In this document: piece by piece, positions 35,591 through 43,837 of the stretch
Layout of the letters: each line of letters opens with the position of its first letter
How positions within the stretch are numbered: position 1 is the stretch's first letter
Origin: Selenomonadaceae bacterium
GTDB lineage: Bacteria > Bacillota > Negativicutes > Selenomonadales > Selenomonadaceae
Direction: 5' to 3'
NCBI GenBank assembly: GCA_030523645.1
Contig: JAUNIB010000002.1
Coordinates: 248,001-312,000 of the forward strand
Length of the DNA stretch: 64,000 bases
The notes under the pieces: model-generated
The model's input: the letters and a program-made list of their open reading frames with translations, nothing else
What the model was told of the DNA's origin: nothing
Database searches by the model: none
Made by a program: the position numbers and the translations under genes

Positions 35591-36532
35591 TTATTCAGCG
35601 CCCTTTTTGATGCCGAAGATGAGCTCATCAAGCAGCTCGATAAGCTGATTGATTTCCGGCTTGGAAATCTGTCCGCTGGCACCAAGCTCCTCGCCCTTGC
35701 GGCGCATTTCCTCGTTGATGAGGGAGGAGAAGAGGATAAGCGGTACCTCATGGAGACGGTCGTTCTCACGAACCAGCTTCAGCAGGCGATGACCGTCCAT
35801 CTGGGGCATTTCGATATCGCTGACAATGAGGCGTACATAGTCATTGATGTCGCCGTCCTTCTCAGCCAGCTTCTCCAGATATTCCCAGGCATACTTGCCG
35901 TTGTTGAAGTCCTTGACATACTCGTAGCCGGACTCATGGAGAGTGGATACAAGCAGCTCACGAAGCAGCGGGGAGTCCTCTGCAACGACGATGTGAGCGC
36001 CTCTGCGGCGGGACTTGATGTCCTGACTTGCTTCATCGAAGGTGGTGAGCTTGGCGTTGATTTCCGGATTGATTTCCGCAATGATGGTCTCGAAGTCAAT
36101 CAAGAGGACAATCTTGCCTTCCATCTTAATAAGACCGACGACGCGGGACTGGTCGCCAACCTCGGGAGCCGGCTCCATGTCGCGCCAGGAAATACGATGA
36201 ATACGGGAAACATTGTCTACAAGGAAGCCAATGTTGTAGTTGTTGATTTCGGTAACAATGATATTTTTCGGGCGGACATCACCGGCAACATTGAGGCAGC
36301 GGGCCAGATTGACCAGCGGCATAGCTCTGCCGCGGAGGGTAAACAGTCCGTCTACATAGGGATGAGCCTGCGGCATGTGGGTAACAGGGAATGCAGCAGC
36401 GGTGATGACTTCTCGTACCTTTGCGACATTAATACCGTAGTTTACACTGCCGATATTGAACTCAACGATTTCAAATTCGTTAGTACCGGTCTCCAGCAGT
36501 ATGCCTTTTTTATCAAGATTGGTTTCTGCCAT
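35591..36532 (-). CDS. cheV: Chemotaxis protein CheV (CheW domain plus receiver)
   Basis: Couples chemoreceptors to CheA and adapts through phosphorylation. Residues 15-160 form a CheW-like domain (FEIVEFNIGSVNYGINVAKV, LRGRAMPLVNLARCL, VDNVSRIHRISW). The rest is a response-regulator receiver with acidic pocket VVAEDSPLLRELL, phospho-acceptor LIVSDIEMPQMDG, FSSLIN and the KPEI lysine. The ATG at 36532 follows a G-rich site; an in-frame ATG at 36547 lacks one. About 313 residues. It stands alone here, but a CheX/CheY pair is encoded 8 kb away, so the organism is probably motile. Confidence 0.95.
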   Translation of the reverse strand: MAETNLDKKGILLETGTNEFEIVEFNIGSVNYGINVAKVREVITAAAFPVTHMPQAHPYVDGLFTLRGRAMPLVNLARCLNVAGDVRPKNIIVTEINNYNIGFLVDNVSRIHRISWRDMEPAPEVGDQSRVVGLIKMEGKIVLLIDFETIIAEINPEINAKLTTFDEASQDIKSRRRGAHIVVAEDSPLLRELLVSTLHESGYEYVKDFNNGKYAWEYLEKLAEKDGDINDYVRLIVSDIEMPQMDGHRLLKLVRENDRLHEVPLILFSSLINEEMRRKGEELGASGQISKPEINQLIELLDELIFGIKKGAE

Positions 36533-36639
36533 AGGATTCGCCCCCATTAATATATTTCAAAAATTATTGTGCAAATCAAAGCCTTGCTTAGTTATACCTA
36601 TTATATTATATTCTTTATTTTATGAAAATATCCTGCAAA

Positions 36640-37578
36640 TTATGAAAAATTTCTTAATCTTGTCCAGCCGTCTGTCTGCTCAAGAACGCCCTCTTTGATT
36701 AAGTGTCCGAGAGCCCGCTTGAAGGCGGCCTTGGACAGATGGAACTTCATCCTGATGATGTCCGGCGGTGTGCTGTCATCGTAGGGCATACGACCGTTGT
36801 GTTCCTTCAGGTGGCGCATTATCATATCCGAGTCAGTCTCCAGCGCAGTCTCCTTGATAGGACGGAGAGAGGCGTTCAGTCTGCCGTCATCGCGGATGAA
36901 GGTGACTCGCGCCGATACTACCTCACCTACCCGCGGCCTCTGGGGAATTTCCTGATGGTCTATGAACACTATATAGCGTTCACTGCTGAACATGAAGGCG
37001 CCCTTCTCGGTGATATTGTATATGGCACCGGTGACGGTATCGCCCCGCTTCACTCCGGCGGCAGGCTTCGATGCCCGGCGGATTTCGTCGTCTACTACCA
37101 TAGTGGTAGCCAGTCGGCCTGATTTGTCGGTGTAGAGCTTCGCCCAGACTACCTCTCCCACCTTGGGACGGCCACGCATTCCCGCAAAGGGCATGAATAC
37201 GCCGCGCTCCGCTCCCACATCCACGAAGGCACCGTTCTTGTCCACATTGATTATCTTCAGACGGGCAATCTGACCTTCCTTCAGCTGCGGAACCCGCATG
37301 GAGGCTGCCAGTCGGCCGTTGGGGTCGCGATAGAGGAAGACCTTCAGTTCCTCGCCTATCTCGACCGGTCTTGTCTGCTGGTTGCTGTGGAGAAGGATGT
37401 CATCGTGGTTACTGCCGGTGCCTGCATCGAGGAAGGCTCCCGGCTCACCGATGCGGTCTACTCTGAGAGTAGCCACTGTTCCGGCCTTGTACTCACGCTG
37501 GATATGGTTCGCCGCCTCGGCTTCGTCCATGAGAGCGCTCAGTCCCTCGGCTCTGGGGCGAGAAAATCTTTTTTCCAT
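36640..37578 (-). CDS. cvfB: CvfB-like S1 RNA-binding protein
   Basis: RNA-binding protein with three to four S1-type OB folds and a C-terminal winged helix. The S1 blocks can be seen starting at TVATLRVDRIGEPGAFLDAG, GQIARLKIINVDKNGAFVDVG, and DTVTGAIYNITEKGAFMF. The tail (PPDIIRMKFHLSKAAFKRALGHL) is the CvfB winged helix. In staphylococci CvfB influences virulence gene expression; here the role is unknown. I start at 37578 after ACGAGGAATAAT, inside the rsfS stop region, which makes the two genes tightly coupled. About 312 residues. Confidence 0.88.
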   Translation of the reverse strand: MEKRFSRPRAEGLSALMDEAEAANHIQREYKAGTVATLRVDRIGEPGAFLDAGTGSNHDDILLHSNQQTRPVEIGEELKVFLYRDPNGRLAASMRVPQLKEGQIARLKIINVDKNGAFVDVGAERGVFMPFAGMRGRPKVGEVVWAKLYTDKSGRLATTMVVDDEIRRASKPAAGVKRGDTVTGAIYNITEKGAFMFSSERYIVFIDHQEIPQRPRVGEVVSARVTFIRDDGRLNASLRPIKETALETDSDMIMRHLKEHNGRMPYDDSTPPDIIRMKFHLSKAAFKRALGHLIKEGVLEQTDGWTRLRNFS

Positions 37579-37579
37579 A

Positions 37580-37981
37580 TTATTCCTCGTAGGGGATAAG
37601 TTCAGCCTCAGACCAGAGGCTCTCCAATGCGTAATACTCGCGGGACTCGTCAAGGAAGATGTGGCATACGGCATCGCCGTAGTCCAGCAGTACCCATGTA
37701 GCGTCCTGGTAACCTTCCTTGTGGTAGAAGGGGATGCCCAGCTCGTCCAGCTTGTCCTCTACGCTGTCCGCAATGGAGCGGGCCTGAGTAGTGGAGCGGG
37801 CAGAGCAGACTACAAACCAGTCCGTAGACGGAGAGAGTCCGTCCATATTCATAAATACGATATCTCTTGCCTTCTTATCAGCGCAGGCAGCAGCAATGAC
37901 CTCTGCCAGCTTTCTGGTATCCTGTTCAACCATTTCCTTGGTGATTTCCGGTTTTTCGGCTACTTTCAATTCAATTCCCAA
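37580..37981 (-). CDS. rsfS: Ribosome silencing factor RsfS
   Basis: Binds uL14 of the large subunit and blocks joining when nutrients are low. The core (KKARDIVFMNMDGLSPSTDWFVVCSARSTTQARSIADSVEDKL and the later WVLLDYGDAVCHIF, YYALESLW) matches the family. I choose a TTG start at 37981: GGAGG lies 8 nt upstream and it comes one base after the lytR-type gene's stop. The longer frame to 38026 overlaps that gene with a poor site. Product about 133 residues. Placed in the classic nadD-yqeK-lytR-rsfS order. Confidence 0.92.
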   Translation of the reverse strand: MGIELKVAEKPEITKEMVEQDTRKLAEVIAAACADKKARDIVFMNMDGLSPSTDWFVVCSARSTTQARSIADSVEDKLDELGIPFYHKEGYQDATWVLLDYGDAVCHIFLDESREYYALESLWSEAELIPYEE

Positions 37982-37982
37982 T

Positions 37983-39044
37983 TTATTTTCCTCCGTCTTT
38001 CTTTTCTTCCTTATTATCTTCTTCAAATGCCTTGGGGAACAGCTCCCTCATTCGGCTGTCGATAGCGACTTTATCCGGCTGCCAGTTAGCCCGGCCGTCA
38101 TTCCTGACCATGCCCGGCAGCAATATAGTCCGGGGCTTAGTTTCCTTCGCCCGGTAGATTCCTTCCCGCAGCTCCAGAGCGTCCCACATTTCGCCGTTTG
38201 TATCCAGCTTGCGCTGCAGGTAGCTCACCAGCCCCGGCAGCTTCAGCAGAGTCATCGGCTCTGTGAGCTTCTCACAAAGGGCCCGCAGGAATCCCTGCTG
38301 CCTCTCGACACGGCCGATATCACCCAGCTCACCGCCGCGATAGCGCAGGAATCGCATGGTGTCCTGCCCATCGAAATGACGATACCCTCGGTCAAGGCGT
38401 ATCACCAGCTCCTGCTCCGGGTCCTCGTAGCGCATAGGTTCAGGCACATAGAGGTCTATGCCGCCCAGTATATCGATGGCATGAGCCGCCGTTTCCATGT
38501 CCAGGCTCACATACTGGTGGATTGTTATCCCCAGCATTTCTCTCACGGCCCGCTCGATTTCCTTCGTTCCGCCGGAGCTGTACAGGGAACCGATAGGGAC
38601 GGTGACCTTCACCTTTTCGTTCCCGCCTGCCGGCACCGTCACCGCTGTACCGCGGGGAATGGCCACATACACAATCTGGCCTGTAGCCTTGTCCATAGAC
38701 GCTACCACCAGCGTATCAGCTGCCGGGCTGCCTGTTTCTATACCGTTGCCTATTCCCAGAATCAAGGTATTGTAGTAGCCGTCAAAGCGGTGATCCCAAT
38801 ACTTTTCCCTTTCGGTTCGGCGGGTCAGATATTCCTCATACTGGGCATGACAGTCATTGTATATGTTCCAGCTGACTCTCAAGCCATGGTATCCCACCCA
38901 GCCTACCAGCCAGAGGCAAAGAGCAAGGATGAGCAGCCGGAAGTACCTGATTGTCGCCCGGCGGGTTTTCACCTTTCTCAGCTCTTTGATGTTTCTGTCG
39001 GTGTGGCTTCCGGTTTTGGTCTTTTTTGAAGTCTTGTTAAACAT
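37983..39044 (-). CDS. LytR-CpsA-Psr (LCP) family glycopolymer transferase
   Basis: Membrane-anchored enzyme of the LCP family, which in Gram-positives transfers wall glycopolymers from lipid carrier to peptidoglycan. After a basic N-terminus there is one membrane helix (YFRLLILALCLWLVGWVGYHGL). The LCP domain then shows LILGIGNG, ADTLVVASMDKATGQIVYVAIPRG, GGIDLYVPEPM and MRFLRYRGGELGDIGRVERQQGFL with its conserved Arg residues. The tail is charged (EEDNKEEKKDGGK). In a diderm organism its acceptor is not obvious. 353 residues. It sits between yqeK and rsfS. Confidence 0.92.
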   Translation of the reverse strand: MFNKTSKKTKTGSHTDRNIKELRKVKTRRATIRYFRLLILALCLWLVGWVGYHGLRVSWNIYNDCHAQYEEYLTRRTEREKYWDHRFDGYYNTLILGIGNGIETGSPAADTLVVASMDKATGQIVYVAIPRGTAVTVPAGGNEKVKVTVPIGSLYSSGGTKEIERAVREMLGITIHQYVSLDMETAAHAIDILGGIDLYVPEPMRYEDPEQELVIRLDRGYRHFDGQDTMRFLRYRGGELGDIGRVERQQGFLRALCEKLTEPMTLLKLPGLVSYLQRKLDTNGEMWDALELREGIYRAKETKPRTILLPGMVRNDGRANWQPDKVAIDSRMRELFPKAFEEDNKEEKKDGGK

Positions 39045-39056
39045 TTTACCCTGTTG

Positions 39057-39626
39057 TTACATTAGGTGCATAATTACTTCGTTTCTTGCTACCACTGTAT
39101 CCGGATGCATCAGCCCGTGCTTGGAAAGCACGAAGGCCAAGGTCTGGTCGAAGCCGGCCAGCAGCATTTCATCCAGCGATACTGTCTCTGCCAGCTCCCG
39201 CAGCTTCCCTACTCCGGGATAATCCCGGTTTTCTTCTATCATGTCCGCAAAGTAGATGATTTTATCCAGGTCGGTCATTCCCTTGCCGCCAACCGTATGG
39301 CGGGCGATAGCCTCCAAAACCTCCCGGTCGGTGACGCCGTACAGCTCACCGGCCCGGCTGGCTCCCACCGGAGCATGCAGCATGAAGGGGATAACCTGCT
39401 CAATGGGAGATACGGTTATCCCCCGGTGGTAGGCTTCATCTATGAGCTTCTCCTGCGGAAATTCTCTGGCACAGTCGTGAAGAAGTCCGGCCAGCTCCGC
39501 CTTGCCCTTGTCCACGCCGAAACGTTCTGCCAGTCTGACGGCAGCCTTTGCCACACCCAGACTGTGCTCGTAGCGGGACGGCTTCAGGCGCTTGGCCAGC
39601 TCCGATTTCATTTCATCTATGGTCAT
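39057..39626 (-). CDS. yqeK: YqeK-type HD-domain Ap4A hydrolase (symmetrical)
   Basis: HD-superfamily hydrolase; YqeK proteins from Firmicutes cleave diadenosine tetraphosphate to two ADP. Motifs: RYEHSLGVAKAAVRLAERFG (first His), LLHDCAREFP (HD pair), LHAPVGASRAGELYG and ARHTVGGKGMTDLDKIIYFADMIEENR. 189 residues, normal. Its start overlaps the nadD stop by one base, so they are translationally coupled. Confidence 0.93.
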   Translation of the reverse strand: MTIDEMKSELAKRLKPSRYEHSLGVAKAAVRLAERFGVDKGKAELAGLLHDCAREFPQEKLIDEAYHRGITVSPIEQVIPFMLHAPVGASRAGELYGVTDREVLEAIARHTVGGKGMTDLDKIIYFADMIEENRDYPGVGKLRELAETVSLDEMLLAGFDQTLAFVLSKHGLMHPDTVVARNEVIMHLM

Positions 39627-40240
39627 TATTTGTAAAGCCCTTCTTTGTATATGTAGTCCTCCACAGCGGGGGGGACGATGTACTTTATGGAAAATCCCCG
39701 CTTCAGCCGGTCCCGTATATTCGTGGAGGATATCTCAAGCTCCGGTGTTTCCAGCCGATGAATTCTGGCGCTGCCAAGCTCACCGAAGTATTCCTTGATA
39801 TTGTCAACATTTGGCAGGAAGCCCGGTCTGGTGGCGGCAATGAACTGGCAAAGTCCCAGCAGCTCCTCAATCCTGTCCCATGTGGGAATCTCAGCTATTG
39901 CGTCGGCACCGGTTATAAAAAACAGGTCGGTATTCTCACCGTACTGCCGTCTCAGCTCATATATGGTGTCGATAGTATATGACGGGCCGGGGCGGTCCAT
40001 CTCTATGGACGACACATCGAAGTGAGGATTCGAAGTCGTGGCAAGCACCGTCATGAGGTAGCGGTGCCGGGCCTCCGTGACCTGCTGATCCATCTTGTGA
40101 GGAGGCACTGCAGCCGGAACAAAGATGACCTTGTCCAGACCGAACTCATCCCTCACCGCTTCCGCCGTCATGAGGTGGCCGACATGGATGGGGTCGAAGG
40201 TACCGCCCATGATACCGATTCTTCGCGTTACTGCTTTCAT
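39626..40240 (-). CDS. nadD: Nicotinate-nucleotide adenylyltransferase
   Basis: Forms nicotinate adenine dinucleotide in NAD synthesis. It shows [20 protein letters not shown] with the (T/H)xGH nucleotidyltransferase signature, [32 protein letters not shown], and [21 protein letters not shown]. 204 residues. It is the first of nadD-yqeK-LCP-rsfS-cvfB. A small unknown gene and proA precede it. Confidence 0.95.
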   Translation of the reverse strand: MKAVTRRIGIMGGTFDPIHVGHLMTAEAVRDEFGLDKVIFVPAAVPPHKMDQQVTEARHRYLMTVLATTSNPHFDVSSIEMDRPGPSYTIDTIYELRRQYGENTDLFFITGADAIAEIPTWDRIEELLGLCQFIAATRPGFLPNVDNIKEYFGELGSARIHRLETPELEISSTNIRDRLKRGFSIKYIVPPAVEDYIYKEGLYK

Positions 40241-40254
40241 TTCACAATCCCCTC

Positions 40255-40605
40255 TCAGGGCTCCGGCGGCATAGTGAACATGCTGCTGACTACTGCAATG
40301 ATAATTCCAAATAACGCATATATCGCAATTGCCGAGACAACGATGATGATGATTGCTTTAGCATAATCCACATTGTCATGATGCCCCTTCTCGGTGGCAT
40401 TGTCCTGTGCAATAGTACGGGCATAAGCCTGAGCGGTCTGCAGCGGAGAATATTTCTCTCCCTCGGTGAAGTCACTCTGCTGCTCCAGCTCTTCCATGGT
40501 AAGCTGTTTCACCTTGGACTCCGGCTTTTTGTAATCGCTTCGGTTTCGCTCCGGGCGCTCCGAATCAGGCACGCCCTCATAGAGCCACTCTTCCATCTTG
40601 TTCAT
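40255..40605 (-). CDS. Hypothetical single-pass membrane protein
   Basis: I do not recognise this 116-residue protein. Its first 80 residues are polar and charged ([39 protein letters not shown]). One strong C-terminal membrane helix follows ([27 protein letters not shown]), ending FTMPPEP. AGGAACAG precedes the start. It lies between proA and nadD, about 15 bp before nadD, and may be co-transcribed with it. It has no helpful motif. The bulk is predicted to be cytoplasmic, a tail-anchored-like layout. Confidence 0.75.
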   Translation of the reverse strand: MNKMEEWLYEGVPDSERPERNRSDYKKPESKVKQLTMEELEQQSDFTEGEKYSPLQTAQAYARTIAQDNATEKGHHDNVDYAKAIIIIVVSAIAIYALFGIIIAVVSSMFTMPPEP

Positions 40606-40636
40606 GCGAATCTGTTCCTAACTTATAATACAGTCA

Positions 40637-41890
40637 TTATCTAATTTGACCGTTACCGTATATCAGATACTTTTGTGAGGTCAGCTCCCGAAGTCCCATG
40701 GGGCCTCTGGCGTGAAGCTTCTGGGTAGAAATGCCGATTTCCGCACCGAAGCCGAACTCAAAACCGTCTGTGAAACGGGTCGAGGCATTCACATACACCG
40801 CGGCGGCGTCCACCTCCGCCTGGAAGCGATGAGCATTGACCAGATCCTTCGTGACGATAGTCTCGCTGTGGCCGGTGTTGTAGCGGTTGATATGCGCTAT
40901 CGCCTCAGATACATCGCTGACTACCTTTACCGACAGGATGAGGTCATCGTACTCGGTAGCCCAGTCCTCCGGGGATGCGGCATTCATATCCGGGACGATT
41001 GCCAGGCATTTCTCGCAGCCTCTCAGCTCTACACCTTTTTCCCGGAGAGCCTTCGATACCAGCGGCAGGAATTCTGCGGCTACGGCTTCGTGTATCAGCA
41101 GAGTCTCCATAGCATTGCAGACGGAGGGACGGGAAGTCTTGGCATTGACGATGATATTCACCGCCATATCGAAGTCAGCCGAGCTGTCCACAAAGGTATG
41201 GCAGATACCTGCTCCGGTCTCGATGACCGGTACCGCCGAGTTGGCAACTACCTTCTTGATGAGGCCAGCTCCGCCTCGGGGAATGACAACATCAATCAAT
41301 CCGTTGGCATGGAGCATGGCATCGACGGCACTGCGGTCGGTGAAGTCGATAAAGCCCAGCGCACCTTCCGGTACTCCTGCACCGTAGGCAGCCTCTCTGA
41401 GGACATTTATCACTGCCAGATTTGATTTCAGCGCTTCCTTGCCGCCTCGCAGGAGGACAGCATTGCCGGATTTCAGGCACAGGCCGGCTGCCTCGGCTGT
41501 AACATTGGGACGAGCCTCGTATATGATGGCAACGACACCCATAGGCACCAGTACCCGGCGAAGCTCCAGCCCGTTGGGGCGAACTGTCGCGAAATCTCCC
41601 TCCCCGATAGGGTCAGGCAGGGCCGCCGTGGCTCTGAGGCTGTCAGCCATTCCCTTTATCCGCTCCGGCGTCAGCAGGAGCCGGTCGATAAAGGATGATT
41701 TTATTCCGTTTTCGCGGGCTTCTTTTATATCTTCTTCGTTTGCTGCCAATACCTGCGCTGCCTTTTCTTCCAGCAGGTCTGCCATCTTCAGCAGTGCGCT
41801 GTTCTTCACGGCTGTAGGCAGTACGGCCAGCTTCCGGGAGGCTTCCTTCGCCTCCGCAGCCTTTTCTCTGACGATTTTTTCAATATCCAT
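40637..41890 (-). CDS. proA: Glutamate-5-semialdehyde dehydrogenase (gamma-glutamyl phosphate reductase)
   Basis: Second step of proline synthesis, reducing gamma-glutamyl phosphate with NADPH. Visible are VPMGVVAIIYEARPNVTAEAAGLCLKSGNAVLLRGGKEA, VIPRGGAGLIKKV, the catalytic Cys region TSRPSVCNAMETLLIH, and the C-terminal ASTRFTDGFEFGFGAEIGISTQKLHARGPMG. The start is the ATG at 41890 after AGAAGGATTTGACC; an upstream frame to 41941 is not conserved-looking. 417 residues. proB is not adjacent, although it often is in this neighbourhood. Confidence 0.96.
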   Translation of the reverse strand: MDIEKIVREKAAEAKEASRKLAVLPTAVKNSALLKMADLLEEKAAQVLAANEEDIKEARENGIKSSFIDRLLLTPERIKGMADSLRATAALPDPIGEGDFATVRPNGLELRRVLVPMGVVAIIYEARPNVTAEAAGLCLKSGNAVLLRGGKEALKSNLAVINVLREAAYGAGVPEGALGFIDFTDRSAVDAMLHANGLIDVVIPRGGAGLIKKVVANSAVPVIETGAGICHTFVDSSADFDMAVNIIVNAKTSRPSVCNAMETLLIHEAVAAEFLPLVSKALREKGVELRGCEKCLAIVPDMNAASPEDWATEYDDLILSVKVVSDVSEAIAHINRYNTGHSETIVTKDLVNAHRFQAEVDAAAVYVNASTRFTDGFEFGFGAEIGISTQKLHARGPMGLRELTSQKYLIYGNGQIR

Positions 41891-42016
41891 GGTCAAATCC
41901 TTCTCTTCCATGCAGACAGTATTACAATCTTTAGGACACACTAATCCAAAATTATTATCTCACGACAAGCAGGCCCTTGTCAACGAAAACCGCCTGTGCC
42001 GACAGGCTTCCCGACA

Positions 42017-42043
42017 CAAAAAAAGAGAGGCCGAAGCCTCTCG
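42017..42043 (-). terminator. Terminator after the NlpC/P60 gene
   Basis: Minus-strand GAGAGGC-ttcg-GCCTCTC followed by TTTTTTT, about 15 nt after the stop. Confidence 0.92.
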
Positions 42044-42056
42044 TCTTTGCTGTCCG

Positions 42057-42743
42057 TTACAGTACTCTGCGAGCACCGATATAGGTCTCTACCCAGTAAT
42101 CATCGTAGAGGCTATCGATAGTGACGCCGCGGCTGGAGGAGGCGTGAATAAATCTGCCTTCGTCCAGATAGATGCCTACATGGCTTGCGCCGTAGGTATA
42201 GGTGGAGAAATATACGAGGTCTCCGGTGCGGAGCTCACGCTGCTCCAAAGGAATACCAATCTCATACTGGTCATCGGCTGCTCTCGGCAGGGACATGCCG
42301 CAGTTTGCGAATACATACTGAACATAGCCGGAGCAATCAAAGCCGTAAGGGCTGGTGCCGCCAAATACATACGGTACACCGATGTACTGGATGGCAGACT
42401 GGACGATTCGACGAGCAACATAGTTGTTGCCGCGGCTTACTTCCGGCATCTGCCGGCCGCCCATGAGCAGGGAGTAGGTGGTCTGTCCCACCATACCGTC
42501 AGCTTCCATACCGCGCTTCTTCTGGAAATCCTTTACCGCTTCTACGGTAGCCGGGCCGTAGTCACCGTCGGCAACTACATCGTAGCCGAGACCGGCAAGC
42601 ACGCCCTGGAACTCTGCAATCTCTGCCCCCTGGTCGCCTACCTGGAATGCAGAAGCTTCAGCAGAAGGAGTCATAGATGTTAAAGACAAAGCACATACGG
42701 CAGCGCCCAGAAAAGCAGCGCATTTTTTCCATGAAAAGAACAA
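42057..42743 (-). CDS. Secreted NlpC/P60 endopeptidase with N-terminal peptidoglycan-binding domain
   Basis: Cell-wall hydrolase. The TTG at 42743 is the likely start: GAGAGGAG stands 8 nt upstream and the product then begins with a clean signal peptide (MFFSWKKCAAFLGAAVCALS, cleavage near ASA). A peptidoglycan-binding type 1 domain follows (IAEFQGVLAGLGYDVVADG and AVKDFQKKRGMEADGMVG). The NlpC/P60 domain has catalytic Cys in GFDCSGYVQYVF, His in SHVGIYLDEGRFIHAS and the third polar residue shortly after. About 228 residues. Longer frames up to 42881 are an artefact: they read through the riboswitch upstream. Expression is probably set by c-di-AMP. Confidence 0.93.
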   Translation of the reverse strand: MFFSWKKCAAFLGAAVCALSLTSMTPSAEASAFQVGDQGAEIAEFQGVLAGLGYDVVADGDYGPATVEAVKDFQKKRGMEADGMVGQTTYSLLMGGRQMPEVSRGNNYVARRIVQSAIQYIGVPYVFGGTSPYGFDCSGYVQYVFANCGMSLPRAADDQYEIGIPLEQRELRTGDLVYFSTYTYGASHVGIYLDEGRFIHASSSRGVTIDSLYDDYWVETYIGARRVL

Positions 42744-42756
42744 TTGGGATACTCCT

Positions 42757-42885
42757 CTCTCTTGACCTGCGAGGTTAGCTGACGGGTTGGGCCGGAGAAA
42801 CAGCCTCGGCAAATGCCGTTCACCCCAAATAATTGGTTCCCCCGCTCCCCGGGCGGATTCGGTACTAAGCCCGGACAACACTAAC
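42757..42885 (-). promoter_or_regulatory. c-di-AMP riboswitch (ydaO-yuaA class)
   Basis: The leader of the NlpC/P60 gene carries the conserved blocks of the ydaO class in order: CCGAATCCGCC, GGGGGAACCA, TTGGGGTGAA, a variable hairpin (CGGCATTTGCCG), CCAACCCGTCAGCTAACCTCG and then CAGGTCAAGAGAGAGGAG, which runs into the ribosome site. In this class, ligand binding generally turns expression off; several known targets are wall hydrolases. Because the aptamer ends close to the ribosome site, control could be at translation. The class was assigned by recognising these conserved blocks. Confidence 0.93.
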
Positions 42886-42938
42886 TATTTATTTCAAACA
42901 GCAGCTATCACTTGCGACAACTGACTGAGATGCACGAC

Positions 42939-43293
42939 CGTGAGCACTCAATAAGCCGGGTTTTGTTCCGCAAAAGCGGCGATGATCATTTATCTGGACC
43001 GCCGGTTACCCGACGGCTCAAGCAACCAACCCGGAAGGCTCCGCGGGCCGCATCATCCCTTCCCTACTTGGTCTTGCTCCCTGTGGGGTTTATCAGGCCA
43101 CCCGGTTACCCGGATGCCGGTGCGCTCTTACCGCACCTTTCCACCCTTACCTCAGCGGACTGAGGCGGTTTTCGTTTCTATGACACTTTCCGGGGATCAC
43201 TCCCCCCGGCCGTTAACCGGCACAGCGCCCTATAGAGCCCGGACTTTCCTCATGTATCCTTGCGGATACCCGCGATCATCTTTTGTACTCACG
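42939..43293 (-). ncRNA. rnpB: RNase P RNA, bacterial type A
   Basis: About 355 nt. The conserved 5' segment ATGAGGAAAGTCCGGGC, the GTAAGGGTGGAAAGGTGCGG-type block, the specificity-domain AGAGCGCACC, and the 3' partner ACAAAACCCGGCTTAT are all present. Ends were set by the P1 helix: CGTGAGTAC at the 5' end pairs with GTGCTCACG at the 3' end. It is the catalytic RNA that matures tRNA 5' ends. Its promoter is at 43307-43336. Confidence 0.96.
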
Positions 43294-43306
43294 AAAAAGC
43301 GTATTT

Positions 43307-43336
43307 ATTATATCATTTATCAGGGTCCCTTGTCAA
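43307..43336 (-). promoter_or_regulatory. rnpB promoter
   Basis: On the minus strand TTGACA and TATAAT, both perfect consensus, are separated by 18 bp and lie about 14 bp upstream of the P1 5' end of RNase P RNA. Confidence 0.88.
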
Positions 43337-43387
43337 AGTCACCAACTGGGACTTCCGGGAAATAAAATGAGCCTTTACGCCTCGGCG

Positions 43388-43496
43388 CACAGCCCCCCGG
43401 CTACCTCGCGGCACAAACGGCTGATCGCTTATCGCTGCTTCCTTCCGGACCTGACGAGATTCACGAGGCCGCCTTGCGCAAGACCTGGGCGCTGTG
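43388..43496 (-). ncRNA. ffs: Signal recognition particle RNA, small (4.5S-like) type
   Basis: About 109 nt. The conserved Ffh-binding segment GTCAGGTCCGGAAGGAAGCA, with its GGAA tetraloop, and the AAGCGATC/TGCCGCGAGGTAGCCGGG symmetric part are clear. Terminal CACAGC/GCTGTG arms set the ends. It lacks the Alu domain seen in Bacillus-type large SRP RNA. It is encoded between rnpB and tRNA-Ser in the same direction. Confidence 0.93.
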
Positions 43497-43565
43497 AACC
43501 GAGCCGGAAAGGCTCCAACATTCACAAGCTTATCACATTGCCTTGGAATTTTTCTGAAAAAGAAA

Positions 43566-43590
43566 ATTACCCCTAAAAAAGGGTAAAAAA
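43566..43590 (-). terminator. Terminator of tRNA-Ser
   Basis: Minus-strand TTACCC-TTTTTT-AGGGGTAA hairpin followed by TTTTC, directly after the tRNA. It would separate the tRNA transcript from ffs. Confidence 0.75.
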
Positions 43591-43591
43591 A

Positions 43592-43683
43592 TGGCGGAGA
43601 GTGAGAGATTCGAACTCTCGATACAGCGTTCACCGTATACACGCTTTCCAGGCGTGCTCCTTCAACCACTCGGACAACTCTCC
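43592..43683 (-). tRNA. tRNA-Ser (anticodon GGA)
   Basis: A 92-nt tRNA with acceptor GGAGAGT/ACTCTCC, D arm TGTCCGAGTGGTTGAAGGAG, anticodon stem CACGC/GCGTG around CTGGAAA (anticodon GGA, reads UCC/UCU), a long variable arm typical of class II tRNAs, TpsiC arm GAGTTCGAATCTC, discriminator G and encoded CCA. Confidence 0.97.
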
Positions 43684-43798
43684 ATGCTTGACTCACAAGA
43701 TATATTCTATTGTCGTCACAACATTAGGTATTATATATTATGACTCTTTATTTGTCAACGAAAAAATCACAGAAATAATAAATTTCTTGGAAAATAAA

Positions 43799-43826
43799 TC
43801 AGGAGCCCTCCGAAGAAAGCTCCTGC
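43799..43826 (-). terminator. Terminator after the CheX-domain gene
   Basis: CAGGAGC/GCTCCTG stem on the minus strand followed by ATTTATTTTCC, 12 bp after the stop. Confidence 0.75.
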
Positions 43827-43837
43827 AATCAGATTTC

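Noticed and set aside
42744..42881. N-terminal extension of the NlpC/P60 protein
   Set aside because: The sequence is the c-di-AMP aptamer. The TTG start at 42743 gives a proper signal peptide.
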